A stretch of DNA of 64,000 bases, taken from positions 21,711,038 to 21,775,037 of the forward strand of contig CM059577.1 in the NCBI GenBank assembly GCA_030386875.1. The letters run 5' to 3'. Under the pieces are notes generated by a model, which worked only from the letters and a program-made list of their open reading frames with translations, was not told where the DNA came from and did not search any database. Source of the DNA: Morinoia aosen. Lineage: Eukaryota; Arthropoda; Malacostraca; Amphipoda; Talitridae. The position numbers were made by a program, and so were the translations under genes. Below are positions 32,351-43,726 of the stretch, piece after piece; positions within the stretch are counted from its first letter, which is position 1; each line of letters begins with the position of its first letter.

Positions 32351-33307
32351 CTAGTTTTTTATATTAGGCGGGCCCTGTGCGTATCGCCACGGTGTGTTGT
32401 TATCCCCGTTGAAACTCCGATGGGCTGTGTGGTTCGGGCCTTGTGCTTCGCCTAACTGTCGGTTCGGCTGAGCTGGGTTTTGTGACCGCCACTGTGCCCT
32501 ACATTGTCTGGCCATATGGCCGGCTTGGCCACAGTTGAAGCAATTTATGGTTCTTCGCTGTACGTTCTGGGCAAATGTATTTTGTCTCGGAATCACCGCT
32601 GGGTTGCGACACTCTCGAGAAAAATGGCCTACTTGGTTGCACGACCAGCACCTAGGTGGTGGCCGGGGTGGGGCGGCTTCTACTGCATCTATCGTGCAGA
32701 TCGGCCGGCGTGGTTTCTCGTCCTCCAGCATCCTTTCGCATTTCTGTGCCATCTTGACACAATCTGCGAGCCTTTCTGGTTCGTATGTTGCCATTGTCTT
32801 CTTCAATGCCGGGTCGAGACCATTGATAAACACGCTCGCCAAGAGCTTGTCGCGAGATGCTGTTTTTTGCAGCTCCACGATAACATGCGCCAAGGCAGCC
32901 GAGGCGGTCTCCAGTCGCGAAGCAAACTCTTCGATTGTGCCCCGATTCATTTTTATTGCAGCCAGTTCCATATGTGCATCCGTCAGCGAAATGCTTTTAA
33001 GGAAACGATCCTCCAGGCGTTTGGTCAGCTCCGTCAGATCGCATTCTTCGAGCTCGGGGTTGGAATCTAAGAAGTTTTCCGCGGTGTCGGTGCAGAGATA
33101 TCTGATGACGTCAGCGCTTCGGGCGTCTGACCAGTTTTCTAGGAGTGCCCTCTTTTTCACTGTATTTAGGAACTTCACCACGTTCGACTTTCCGTCGAAT
33201 TTTGGCAATTTGCCAAGCACTGGCCCGCTTGCCGCTGTTTGATCGGTTCCTGCGTCCTGTTTATTTGCAGCAGCACTTCCCGAGTTGCTATCTTCGTTCT
33301 TTCCCAT
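32351..33307 (-). CDS. gag: Gypsy Gag with two CCHC zinc knuckles
   Basis: 318 codons from an ATG at 33305-33307 to the TAG at 32351-32353. It forms the particle and binds element RNA. The N-terminus is low-complexity (Ser/Ala/Gln). A helical capsid-like region with LPKFDGKSNVVKFL follows at about 34-47, typical of Gypsy gags. Two zinc knuckles with C-X2-C-X4-H-X4-C spacing start at residues 220 and 256, and an Asn/Gln-rich tail closes the protein. The stop directly follows a slippery heptamer, so a fraction of ribosomes would make Gag-Pol. Confidence 0.93.
   Translation of the reverse strand: MGKNEDSNSGSAAANKQDAGTDQTAASGPVLGKLPKFDGKSNVVKFLNTVKKRALLENWSDARSADVIRYLCTDTAENFLDSNPELEECDLTELTKRLEDRFLKSISLTDAHMELAAIKMNRGTIEEFASRLETASAALAHVIVELQKTASRDKLLASVFINGLDPALKKTMATYEPERLADCVKMAQKCERMLEDEKPRRPICTIDAVEAAPPRPPPRCWSCNQVGHFSRECRNPAVIPRQNTFAQNVQRRTINCFNCGQAGHMARQCRAQWRSQNPAQPNRQLGEAQGPNHTAHRSFNGDNNTPWRYAQGPPNIKN
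32354..32360 (-). promoter_or_regulatory. -1 ribosomal frameshift site A AAA AAC
   Basis: On the minus strand the last two gag codons are AAA AAC, preceded by A and followed at once by TAG. This is a perfect X-XXY-YYZ heptamer in the right phase. Slipping one base back enters the pol frame, whose upstream stop is at 32364-32366, leaving a 13-nt overlap window. A downstream stem or pseudoknot was not modelled. Confidence 0.85.
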
Positions 33308-34505
33308 TCTGCAGCTTGAACTCCGCGATGATCAGCACAAAATTCCTTTTTTTTTTTTTCAATCCACCTATTGCAGTTGCAACGCGCACGCACTACACTG
33401 ACCTCTAATTTTTCGATAAATACTGGTATCCAAGCACAACACACACAAAAAAAAAAAAATTCGGGTGTATCCAAGAGAGGAAATATGAGGGCCCCACTGG
33501 CAAAAATTACCGAAATGCGGACTCTCGTGCGTAGGGCATCAAATCATCAGTCAGGAGGGAATCTCCTTACACGAAAATTCAGTTAACACGAGTCATATAA
33601 CAGCGCAAATTTATGTAAATATTTACGTTAATCGTTCCCTCAATTTGCAATATTACTCGTACATATTCCTTTAACTGTCTCTAGTTCAGCCCAAGACACA
33701 CAAAATATTATATATTTTCTTTGAACAACAAAATAGCTTTTATGTGGAGTGTTGATCTCTTCCCCAAACACCGATAAGGAGCGACCGACAAAATGCGGAC
33801 TTGCTACGTATTATTTCTCTCCTAGGGAACACACGAACATTTAAATGGGTGTTTATACAGACGAATCGTTGGTTTACTCCCTATAACGGAGTAGAACGAC
33901 ACAATAATATCTATTTGCAAACTAGATTTGCACGAACCATCCCTAACTTTGCAATCCTGCTCACAACACAATAATTACCCAATATGTCCTAATTTACCAC
34001 ACAAGGAGCACGAGAATCAATGTTTCTTCCGAAGAACATAAAAAAAGGTACTATTCCTAAAGAATCTTCGATGCCTCTACTTCAAATGTGCAGCGATCCC
34101 TACCAAATTGAAATTCACTTTCTTTTGGCTTTCTCACGCTCAAGGACTGGCTGTAAGGTTTTATGGCTGGGTCCCTTCTAATCTCACAGAAAATGACACT
34201 TCCTGGCTGCACCGCGATATGCGCACTATCTGTTAGGGGCTACACTCACACGACATACATCGAACAGAGAACAATAAATAAGTAAGAATTTGCAGTTGAA
34301 GACATACACAGAAATGAAATGAAATGGTGTTTACTTACAGTTTTTTGTTGATCTTGGACGCCGCTGCCCGCTTGCAGCTCTGGATTTATTGCTTCAGGTT
34401 CTTCTCTTCCTCTCACTGTTATTTTCAATCTTTCCCCACCGAATAGTTCTATTTCCTCCTCTCTCTCTCAGCGACTATTTTCCGCCACCGCAATAATGGC
34501 ACCAG
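33308..34505 (-). other. Gypsy 5' leader (untranslated)
   Basis: 1.2 kb between 5' LTR and gag ATG, without a long sense ORF. It includes homopolymer A/T runs near 33347-33360 and 33448-33460. Confidence 0.7.
34487..34504 (-). other. Putative tRNA primer binding site
   Basis: One base after the 5' LTR the minus strand reads TGGTGCCATTATTGCGG, beginning with TGG as expected for pairing with a tRNA CCA end. I could not assign the tRNA. Confidence 0.6.
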
Positions 34506-35947
34506 TGTATGAGTCGGGTTTTCTTCCGAACTCTAGAGTTATGAGTTTTCAAATTCTCCTTTCTGTTATTTGAGTTCTCCGATTATTTTGAATAAATCAT
34601 GAATCGTTTAATAAGAATTAATAACGATAGCGATGCTGCCACCACCGGGCGAACCCGGAACTAAATTGGAGATTAATTACGTTAGTTTCCGATTGTCAAT
34701 TGAGTACTTAGCTGGGTGGCGTTAGCGCGTATACGGGAGCTTTTACGACCACCCCTATTCAGATATATAAACTTTTGGTAACGTGCGTATTTCTTGGTAG
34801 CAATGGCGGCGGTTGGCGCGTGTTTCAGGCGCTAGTTTCTGAGAGAGATGAGAGGTAAGGGACGACTCCTGACGCGTTTTCTCATTTATTTGGCCAGACT
34901 GGAAGGACGGCACAAGTGCGGCGATTATGAAAGTTCCACATAAATACTCGAGGGTTAACCCCACATACTGACCTACTCAGGAGACAATATTGACATATGC
35001 TAACAAGGAATCGACAACTCGAGCTCAGGGAATATTTTGCATATATTCACTCACGATATCACCGGGTGTTTAGCAGACACCCTACTCCAACCACTGAGCG
35101 TGTACAGACACTCGACACACGAGCCAACGAAACACGAGCCCGGGGGGTGTTCTGCAATCACCGAAAGGCTGAGCCAAGGTAAGCGTATAGCAAACGCTTG
35201 AAATCATGCGCCCTCACACAAGTCAATGGATTTCGTCGAACACGGTCTCGAAATTCAACTATTGAAGATATGGGCTTTTACTATCAACTCAAATTCCTAA
35301 GTATCCAAACCGGTTGTTCGTCGTACTCCCAAACTGAACTCTAGGACGTCTGTTCACGACCACGGCTCCCTACCCGCTCTCGACGACGGCTACTCGCGAA
35401 GTGTCCTCCGCTCGTCCGACACGACTCCGGCTCGGACAGTCCTCACCCCTCCCAAAGGGAAGGGGGGTCACCGCACGAGCCGGGCAGCGACGGGGCGAGA
35501 GGGTTCTGAGCTTCGCCTCCCTCCACCCAACCGGGGTGCGGCTGGGGGAGAGGGGTCGGGTCTCATGCCCCTGCCCGCCTCCCGCTACGGCACATTAAAT
35601 AAAGGTCGACCGTGACAGCACGCTAGCCGTCGTTTTATATATATTTCCAAGAACTTATAGTGCCCTTGACCAATCTACGTGGTCGCGCTCTACGAGTCCT
35701 GCGTCGTCTTTATGACGGAGTGACCGCCGCAGCCCAAGCACATCCAATTATTAAATTTACTATGGCAGTCTTTCGTAGTGAGAACGTCTCTCTTATATCT
35801 TTCCCAAGACCATAGCACGAAAGCCGGTCGTTATTTTATGACCCGTGTAATCTGAGATCCAGCCTTATGATAAAATATATTCTTTTCGCTCAGCAATGCC
35901 AACGATAAAGCTGGGATGAATCTGACTTCGTACCCTGACTTTATACA
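34506..35947 (-). repeat. 5' LTR of the Gypsy element
   Basis: 1442 bp, aligned without indels to 24312-25753. Both LTRs contain a GC-rich internal block. The minus-strand LTR would carry the promoter, but I did not find a convincing TATA/Inr pair. Confidence 0.95.
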
Positions 35948-36240
35948 TACATGTAAACTGTCAAAAGTGTTTTCACCTCACAATGAAAATGCATCGTCCA
36001 TGAAATTGTGTTGTCTCTTATAATTATCATTACATGTATTATCAAATGTAGATTAAGCAAGATTAGGAGTACATTGCCCTCAATCATTTCTTTTCGACTA
36101 GTGACACGAGTTTTACAATACTCGTGTGTATGTATCATCTAAGTATATTAATTTTAAGAGATTTTAAAAACCAATGATGGTACTTTTGTACCATCTATAT
36201 TGGAAATATACTGTTTTTTTTCTTTTTTCTTTTTTCTAGA
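35948..36240 (+). mobile_element. LINE copy C, 3' UTR, second part
   Basis: Resumes after the TACA duplication with TGTAAACTGTCAAAAGTG, as in the other LINE copies. It ends with a perfect 8-bp stem-loop (GATGGTAC...GTACCATC), TATTGGAAATATACTG and a T/C-rich tail to about 36236. The usual ATAAA is mutated to ATATA here. Confidence 0.85.
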
Positions 36241-38334
36241 GTATTAAGCTGTGACATCTTTGATTTAGGGAAATAGAGCCCTTATTCCTACTGATGCCCA
36301 ATCAGTAAATTCCTTTTGTACATAAGCTCATCCAGTAACAACCTTAATTCTTAGTTTTGGCTTACTGCCAATGTTGCATTGGTGTCAGCTTTGGAATCTC
36401 GTAGACTGACCTTACACTCCATGCTGGAGAGAGTCAAAAGACATGCCGTGTACACTTCTAGTAGTACGCTGAGCATAGCTGTATGTTAGGTAAATATTGA
36501 GGCTTGCACCTGGGAATTTCATGTTGTCCATACGACGTTGTCAATATTGCGATTTACCTTCGGCCGTATTCGGGCGCCAGAATTACGGTTGGTATTGTTG
36601 CATAGAGACTCCTCGATCCGAGGCAATTCTGTAAATCGGCAATCGTTCACAGCCTGGCGTGTGCAGCGACTGTTCTCCCTCTTTAACTGTGCTTGTGCCA
36701 AGTAACCCAGCTTGTTGTTCCCGCACAGGAGGACCTACGAGCCAAACACACCCTACACAACCACCTAGTCCTCAATCCCAGCCATTGAGCCGAAACTAGG
36801 TCTTTCTCAGACACACTTGAGACTTACAAATCAGCCACACGGCTCCACAATTCAGTCACCGCGATAACGGTACTGCCTCTTTCAAGAGCCTTCTTTCAAC
36901 TCTTTCAATATCTCATTCAATACTTCAATCTCCCAAGAGTGCCTCGCTCCAAACGTTCATGCTTCACCTTTTCATTCTCGCCGTCCATTCCACTTCGGCC
37001 ATCTCCACGCGTTGAGCCACCCAAATCACCCACATACGGGAAGAACCATACTCACACTCCGTCCTCACCTGGACCCACAACGGACTTCCACTCGTCGCCA
37101 CGAGCGGGTTGGAGTACGCCGCCAGGACTGGATCCGGAACCCCACATCAAGAAGTGGAAGACCCCAAGGAGTGAACAGTGGCCACGGCACCCCGCAGCGT
37201 AAAAAATAAAAGAGGCGAGCTAAGCAGTGACTTTCACTTACACTCAATAGATATTCGTGCAAGTGATCTGAAAACATCGGTGCCAGTATAGAGCACCAGA
37301 TCACCTACTCCTTCTGAGTCAAAGGGCCCAAACAGACTTTCAATCTTAATCTTATTTTTGTATTTATGTGCCTAGCCATAGGCACAGTAAATGCTGGTGA
37401 CCCTGTCAAACCTTAATTGCCTAAACCTTGATGATACCAGAACATCACACGGGTGTACTTAAAACTAGACGTAAAAATTGAATTACTCGCACCAAGCGAA
37501 TAGTTCATACATCATATCGTTACAGGGCTTTCGATAAGCCCTCGCAACAATGTCGGATGTTATTTTGAAAATAAAAGATGAATGGAAAACCTCAACTGCA
37601 GGACACAACACGCCCTGTATTAGTTCTGCTAATTTTTAAAGTCCCAATATTTTATTTTATTTCACCATCTTTGTCTCTCAAATCTACCAGGAATCACTAT
37701 GCATTAGAATACAAATCAATAACGCGAGTCAAAACTAATTGTAATTACGATATGAGGCTATCAGCACATACAGTTCGTATATTTAACTGTTTTGTATTCA
37801 ATCGGTATCATTTATGAGTGAAATTTCATAAATTTATCGCGCGGTACAGCAGTTTATGTGAGTGTTACATGTTTGTAAAAAGGTACTCGTTGGTATGTAT
37901 GTACGAAAAGTTAGTTTCCATTTTCGAATCCCTGATTTTCTTTTTTTCACATTTACAATTAATGATTTCCACTCACTGCTTATAAAACACAACGTTTACT
38001 CACGGAATTGCTAACCTCTTGTGTCAATGCCATGTTCCTATCGAAATCAATGATCAGATCAATGTTCACCGTCTTTCTTTTCTTACGAGTGTTTACAGTT
38101 TTTCATGCTTGGAGTAAACTAAGGGAATACATTTCTTATGTGTTTTCTTTCAAAATATTGTTCAACCATTCACGGGACTTCTATGCACCTATAATGGTTT
38201 GTGTCCCAATTGGGGAACATCTATGTGAACAAATATTGAAAAAATAATACATTGTATGTAATTGGAAATTTTATGAAAATAAACAGTTTTCTATTTGTTT
38301 CTTTTTTATTCTATAAGATGATCCGCTAAGGCTT
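36241..38334. other. No recognised gene
   Basis: Contains a proline- and serine-rich 87-codon plus frame (36939-37202) and a 60-codon minus frame (36519-36701) with plausible composition but no known domain. It could be 5' parts of a retroelement or a spurious frame. The rest is AT-rich. Confidence 0.4.
38305..38310 (-). promoter_or_regulatory. Polyadenylation signal AATAAA of the GPCR exon
   Basis: AATAAA on the minus strand begins 25 nt after the stop codon, giving a very short 3' UTR if used. Confidence 0.55.
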
Positions 38335-38480
38335 TCACTTTTTGTTGTAGCGAATTAAACACTCCTTGGTGTAGCGTCTTGTAGCTGTGGAACACTGGTC
38401 CCTAAAGGAATAAAGAACTAACCCGTAGAGCAATGGGTTGGACAGCAGCTTCACGTTGATAAAGATAGCCAAGATGAAAA
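38335..38480 (-). CDS. Rhodopsin-like GPCR, last coding exon (TM7 and tail)
   Basis: Read on the minus strand, this exon encodes a hydrophobic helix containing LAIFINVKLLSNPLLYG. This has the NPxxY signature of transmembrane helix 7 (here N-P-L-L-Y), followed by a helix-8-like basic segment (SFRDQ, ATRRYTK) and a short tail ending NKK-stop (38335-38337). A pyrimidine-rich acceptor ending in AG at 38481-38482 would start the exon in phase with the helix frame. The codons are intact. The upstream exons should lie at higher coordinates but were not identified; a small open segment after a CAG acceptor at 38622-38656 is a weak candidate. The ligand class cannot be told from 48 residues. Confidence 0.75.
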
Positions 38481-40214
38481 CTAGCGTGAGCGATGAAAAA
38501 GATAAAGTTTATTTAATTTTTCTTTCATTTTAAGCTAAATTTTCATTCACAGCAAAATTTTAAAGAATTTTGTTTCATTTTAACTAAAGAATTGATAGAA
38601 TTCCATTGATGAGGATTCTACAGTGATGAAGATGTAGACCATGTCAGCATCCGAATCTGAAACGGAATTAATTCTATGGCGCTATTAGAATAAAGGCAAC
38701 GAAACTCATTTTCTGAGAATAAACCATTTATTTTATTTAATTCCACTTTCTTAAATATGAACATATGAATCCATGCTTCACTACTAAAATGCTGAGGTAT
38801 CTTTCACGTCACGTCATTTTGCATCTCTGTCATAGGGCCTGCAGCATCTCGGTGTGAACTTCCCATCTATCAGAAATTTTAATTTTTCCTGAAATTTCTG
38901 TTAGAAATTTAGAAACTATTTCATTTTACGTTTGCTAAGCGATTCGTATATTCATCTTACTTATTTCTGTCGACAACAATGAGCACCACAGCCGTCAGCT
39001 CAGTGCAGCAGAACGAACGTTCTTTCCATAATTAGGAGTATTTCCTCATCTTTATTTTGTTATTTCTTTCTCTTTTCTGTATTAATTAATATTTAACGTC
39101 CGTATGACAAATATACCATGAAATACATTTTGTGTGTACACCAATAAACAGGTTTATAGATGTGAGGGTTGTGCAAAGTTTATAGTGAATTAAATTTTTG
39201 GCTAACGTTGTCTCGCTATTTCAAAATCATTCTCGAAGATGTTTTCAATCGATTTTCGGCTGAGCTGGGGGGAAAGGGGTAATTTAAGCATTGCATTTAG
39301 TCTTTTTATTTTTATGTTTTTTTCCGTGCGTTCGGCGCACACTAGCACTGAACTTTCAAATCGGAAAAAACTCTAAATTTCTGTAATCAAAATTATCATT
39401 TTGGATCAAGGCCTAATCTTCCTATACGTGCCAATTTTGTGAATATTCTCCACTCAGATGTGATATCCGGCCACAATGTTACTCCATTTTATCCCACGTA
39501 CACATGTCCGTATAATGCTGAAGAGTTGTGTTGCTTCTTGACTATAACCTGATTTTTCCTAAAAATTTCTGTGAAGAAATTAAAAAACAGCTCATTTTTA
39601 TGTTTTTCGAAGTCTTCTCTTCCTTTTAGTTATTTTTTGCGAAAAATTTTTTAGGATTACAGTGAGCTCAGCTGTCATTTTCTGTGTAGTAGATGGTAGG
39701 TTGATTCTATCTTTTATCTTATATGTGTATTTTTTTTCTAATATTTTATTTTCAATAAATATATATATTAATATGTGTGTGTACGTGTGTAGGTATATAT
39801 ATGTATCTACATAAATAGATATACATGTTTCTTTTTCATTTCTTTACGCAAAAACCATTCGGTTAATACATTTTATTGCAATAGCGAAATGATTCAAAAA
39901 TAGATCTATCACTTCCCCAGAGGGCGTTTCTGCGAATCGGATTAATGTCATATATAATTAATGAAATAAAGTGCAATTTAAGCATATGAATCGTATTAAA
40001 ATTATCTTTCTGTCCGTATGTTGTACAAGCTATGAATTTTGATATTGAATATGTGTTTGTTTACCCATTTCTACCAATATTTTGTAGATATTTGTCAATC
40101 ATGAGTGGTAACCGGCTTACACTGTATCTCTATTTTATCCCATGTACCCATGTCCGCATGATGTGGTGAATATCGAGAAGATATGAAATATGTTTTTGGT
40201 GGTGATAGCGCTTT
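38481..40214. other. No gene seen; TA/TG microsatellite
   Basis: AT-rich and probably part of the GPCR gene's intron space. Microsatellite TATATATA/TGTGTG at 39755-39830. Diverged copies of the 4370-4480 repeat lie at about 39480-39590 and 40120-40170. Confidence 0.5.
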
Positions 40215-40590
40215 GCCTATTTTTAGGGCATATTTTTCATTTCTCATTCAACTACCCTTGACAGAGATAGACTATTGGCAAGCCTCGTGTGGTTTGTCTA
40301 TTAGTACGCCTCGTATATTTTGTTTATTAATATGCCTCGTATGGTCTATCTATTTTGTTCACCTCTGATAGCTAGTCTATTAGTACACCTCGTATAGTTT
40401 GCCTATTATTATTATGCCTCGTATGGCTTATCTATTTGTACACCTCGGATGGTTTGTCAATTAGTACTCCTAGTATAGAACTTTTGTTTTAGGATGCCCT
40501 GTATTTAAGAATCTTTTAAAAGCCAATATGTTGGCATGTATCTCATGTGACAACTTGGAAATAAACATTTTTTCTTTTTTCTTTTTCTTT
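40215..40590 (+). mobile_element. P-family copy 4
   Basis: Plus orientation: 26-bp units (GCCTCGTATGGTYTATC type) at 40285-40490. The 3' stem-loop follows, with CCAA/TTGG outer pairs and GTTG, CATG inner pairs (40523-40556). Then comes TTGGAAATAAAC and a T/C-rich tail to about 40597. Confidence 0.85.
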
Positions 40591-40597
40591 TTCTTCT

Positions 40598-41221
40598 GGA
40601 AAGCAATAAAGCGTTACCAGTGAACAAAATGCTTTGAGAGAAGCAAATGATATTGAATGTTTTCATGGGCTTGAAATTAAACAATTTTGTAAAGGATTTT
40701 GAACAGTTTAAGCAAATATTTTCCAAAGTAATAAATCAGTTGAATTGTAACTTTAACTACTGCCATGAAAACATAGAGATATAACTATTTGTAGGGCTGA
40801 TTAAGCTCTGTGACTGCTAGGACATTATATGGAAACCTCATCTGCGTTTATTATCTCGTGTATTCCTAAAAACTTGACTTTAAACGTACACTGGACTAGA
40901 CAAGAAGTTTTCGTAACGTTAGAGGATAAAAAACCATTTAGTACATTAATTTTCTATATTAGGTTATAAAGCAAGCGAGAACGGCATATTCAGAAGTAGA
41001 TTTTGATTTAATTATTTAAATTAATACGACAGCTTTTCCTTCCATACCTTTGCAAGGGTTGACAATTTTCAGGGAGTTTTTACCCATACGACCAATTAAC
41101 CACAGCATATATCCATTCCAAGACAACCAGTTTTGAATAAAATATTTCACCCGCATTCGAAAATTTGATTTGAGGTAATTTCATTATGACCGCACCTCGT
41201 TATTGATGTTGAATGAAAAGA
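40598..41221. other. No gene seen
   Basis: AT-rich, nothing recognised. Confidence 0.5.
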
Positions 41222-42045
41222 AATAAAGAAAGAAAAAGAAAAACCGTTTATTTAAAAAAAAGTTGACTCGTGACTCGTGAGATAGATGACAGCATATAGT
41301 CTTTCATAAATTTCTTTATAAAAGACGTCCTTAGACAAACGTACCATACGAGCCACGAGGTGTACTGATAGACAAACCACACGAGGTGTACTGATAAACT
41401 AACTATCCGAGGTGTAGAAATAGATGAACCATACGAGGCACACTAAACCACAAACAATACGTGGCGTGCAAATAAATTAACCCAGTCAAGGGCTAGTTAA
41501 ATAAAAAATATCATTTCTTGGATACTTTATCTCACAATAGATGGCTGACAACTTATAAATAATTCAAATACTACCAGAGAATTCTTTGCAATTCCTAAAT
41601 TATTAGTTGAATCGAAAGAAGATAAGACAAGAAACGCTATACCGAAGCAGATTGAAACACCATCGCAAGTGACTGTCAAGTATTGAAAAAAAGTTAGTCA
41701 CAAAGTAATTAATCAAGAACATGACGCAACACAACACGCACAGCTAGACACGCGTACACAAACTTACGCGCAAAATGAAATTCATGGCTTATTCAACATA
41801 TGGACAGAGAGATAATTTTTTTATGAGAGCTTTATTTCAATTGTCTGTTTATATTTATAACTTTTCTATTCACTGAAACGCTCTCTGGGGTTGTGAATGA
41901 TCTATTTTTGAATCATTTAGCAAGTGCCATAAACATATTACTTCTGAAATATGGTTCAGTATTAACTGGTCGCAGAGCTTAAGGTAAAATGTAACGTATC
42001 TTGAGATTTTCATTTTACACAAAAAAATAGAAATAGAATGGGACA
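41222..42045 (-). mobile_element. P-family copy 5 (older)
   Basis: Same orientation as copy 1 and homologous to it along its length, including the region beyond the minisatellite (41500-42045 with 9640-10215). The ACGAGG array is reduced to about five units (41345-41470) and the 3' end is corrupted by an A-run insertion. Confidence 0.75.
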
Positions 42046-42884
42046 CTGTTGTGGTCGGTATCACTTCTGAGTAGCAAATATTTACAAAATATTGGCAAGT
42101 AGACGTAGACTAAACAGTGTTCCGGAGTAATAATGTTAATGATTTATAATAATAACTTAATTGTGTTGACTAATAATCATTAGTCACACCTAACTGCCTA
42201 CTTTTTTTTTATTTTGTCCATACCACTATAATATTTCCTTATCTTTGAAACTATCTTCCTTTTTTCTAATTAAGTTGGACTGTGGGAAGTGCTGGTCTCG
42301 GAAATAATGGCAAAGGAAAACAATTATTATAATAATATTAAAAACAGTTGATTTACAAAAAAGTTGCCCATGAAAGGCAGTATGACCAATTTGAGTGTTA
42401 AATATTTCTTCACATAGAGTTCATAAACTGATATAGACGGTAAGTAGTAGGCAAAAGCTGTTTCAGGGGTTGAATATAGAATAGAGAAAAAAAATACAAA
42501 AATCTAGTCTCTTACATATTTTACTCAAGACACGATAACAAAAAGCTAACAAATACTGTCATTACGACTGAAAAATGCCTTGGAGGATAACCTCCTAAAT
42601 TTACAGGAGCGAAGGCATCCACTGCAGTTTTTATATTGTAGAAAGTATAGTAAGGGAAATAAGAAGTACAGTCTGAAGGAAATGTTTTAGCATTTAAAAC
42701 TAAATAATCGCCACATTGGGATATTGGAAACCAGTTTTTCGTGCATACAAATACAAGTGCGTACCTAGGAACCAGTTCCAGGAAATCGCTCATCCACCAA
42801 ATAAGAATTTATTTTCTTATTTCCACCAAAATAATGGTGACTTAAAATATTCCTTAAAGTCATACGAAAAAATAAAAGGTTAGG
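42046..42884. other. Unassigned; possible coding exon on minus strand
   Basis: A 90-codon minus frame (42521-42793) has aromatic-rich protein-like content (CTKNWFP, YFPYYTFYN), with an AG acceptor at its 5' side (GGTTCCTAG, about 42758-42766) and a GTAAAT donor candidate. It lies upstream of the GPCR exon on the same strand but shows no clear GPCR motif. Confidence 0.3.
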
Positions 42885-43165
42885 TTAACATCGGCATCTT
42901 TGGGATGCTTTATTTCCAATCAAGCCTGATACACATGATCTTAGCATTGGTTTTTCAAATGTCTTATAACTAACCCTATATATAGGACACCATGACGGTT
43001 CCCCCGTAAAGCCGGTACCCATTTCCGACACCTGGGTTGAGTGGGGTATTGTGCTTGAGCTTTCCCTCATACCCAACGGGGAAAATCTCCGCGCCAGCGC
43101 CGGGATACGAACCCGCGGCTCCAACATACGAGCCCGATCCCTTAACCACTGTACCACGGAGAAAA
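42885..43165 (-). mobile_element. tRNA-derived SINE copy
   Basis: Reverse orientation, full length. GATGTTAACCTAACC tail at the left, GCATC/GATGC hairpin, ATTGGAAATAAAG (reverse) and the common body. The tRNA head with GTGG...GGTTAAGGGATCGG at the right is followed by a degraded A-box (TGGTACAG). The B-box is GGTTCGTATCC. Confidence 0.85.
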
Positions 43166-43663
43166 GGGCTGTCGCACTGCTAACACTAAAATTTTTTAAT
43201 CCAAAAACACAGTGAACAAAACAAAAACGAAATATTTAAGAGAAGGATAAAGGAAATTCAACCTAATGGGCTTTAAAAACTTCTAATTATAAAATTACCT
43301 ATGTCAAACACGTGGAAGTAACACAAAAGGTATTCCAAACAAGCCGGGTACATACTTATACTGTTTTAATACAGGAAAACATCAAAACTGTGCTTAGAAT
43401 ACTCGTAGTATCGTGCTTTCTTTTCATTATTTCCTTAACTTCTAAACTACCAGGAGGGCTTATCGCTTCTCTGTAAAACAGAAAGTTTTTGTTGAAGTTG
43501 TCCACTAGAGGGCCTGAAAGCTGTTACGGACGATTATTTCGTCTTCTACAACCACCTTCGCATTGTACTGTGGTACGAGCATCAGTGCAGTTCTAGCTGT
43601 TGGCGTGGCAGGTGTGAGTGTTGAACGCATATTCGTGTATAACGATCGAAACGACAATTCAAG
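43166..43663 (+). other. Upstream region and probable 5' UTR of the tetraspanin gene
   Basis: No ORF. An arthropod initiator-like TCAGT at 43582-43586 lies 78 bp before the ATG and is a candidate start site, without a TATA box at the expected distance. The proximal 180 bp is GC-richer than its surroundings. Confidence 0.4.
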
Positions 43664-43726
43664 ATGGGTGGCTGTTGTTATTCCTGTTTAAAATTCCTAG
43701 TGATTATATTTAATTTGATCTACATG
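43664..43726 (+). CDS. Tetraspanin, first coding exon (partial)
   Basis: The ATG sits in a good context (AAG before it). The exon encodes MGGCCYSCLKFLVIIFNLIYM, the hallmark tetraspanin N-terminus: a short cytosolic segment with palmitoylatable cysteines, CLKFL, and a first transmembrane helix with the conserved FNLI element. It ends in phase 0 at a consensus donor GTGAGT, and tetraspanin genes commonly break within the first helix. Tetraspanins are four-pass plasma-membrane scaffolds. No later exon (second helix, CCG loop) was found to the right, so intron 1 may exceed 20 kb or leave the window. Confidence 0.85.

Larger units (their letters stand above)
24312..35947 (-). mobile_element. Complete Gypsy/Ty3 LTR retrotransposon (11.6 kb)
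   Basis: The element is flanked by TACA target duplications (24308-24311 and 35948-35951) and bounded by two 1442-bp LTRs beginning TG and ending CA. Order on the minus strand: 5' LTR, 1.2-kb leader, gag, -1 frameshift, pol (PR-RT-RH-IN), 2.3-kb non-coding spacer, unassigned ORF, polypurine tract, 3' LTR. By eye the LTRs differ at one base, so insertion is very recent. It sits in the 3' UTR of LINE copy C. Confidence 0.95.

Noticed and set aside
42521..42793. GPCR upstream exon
   Set aside because: It is on the correct strand and side of the GPCR exon and looks protein-like, but no helix or ECL motif could be matched. Left as unassigned.
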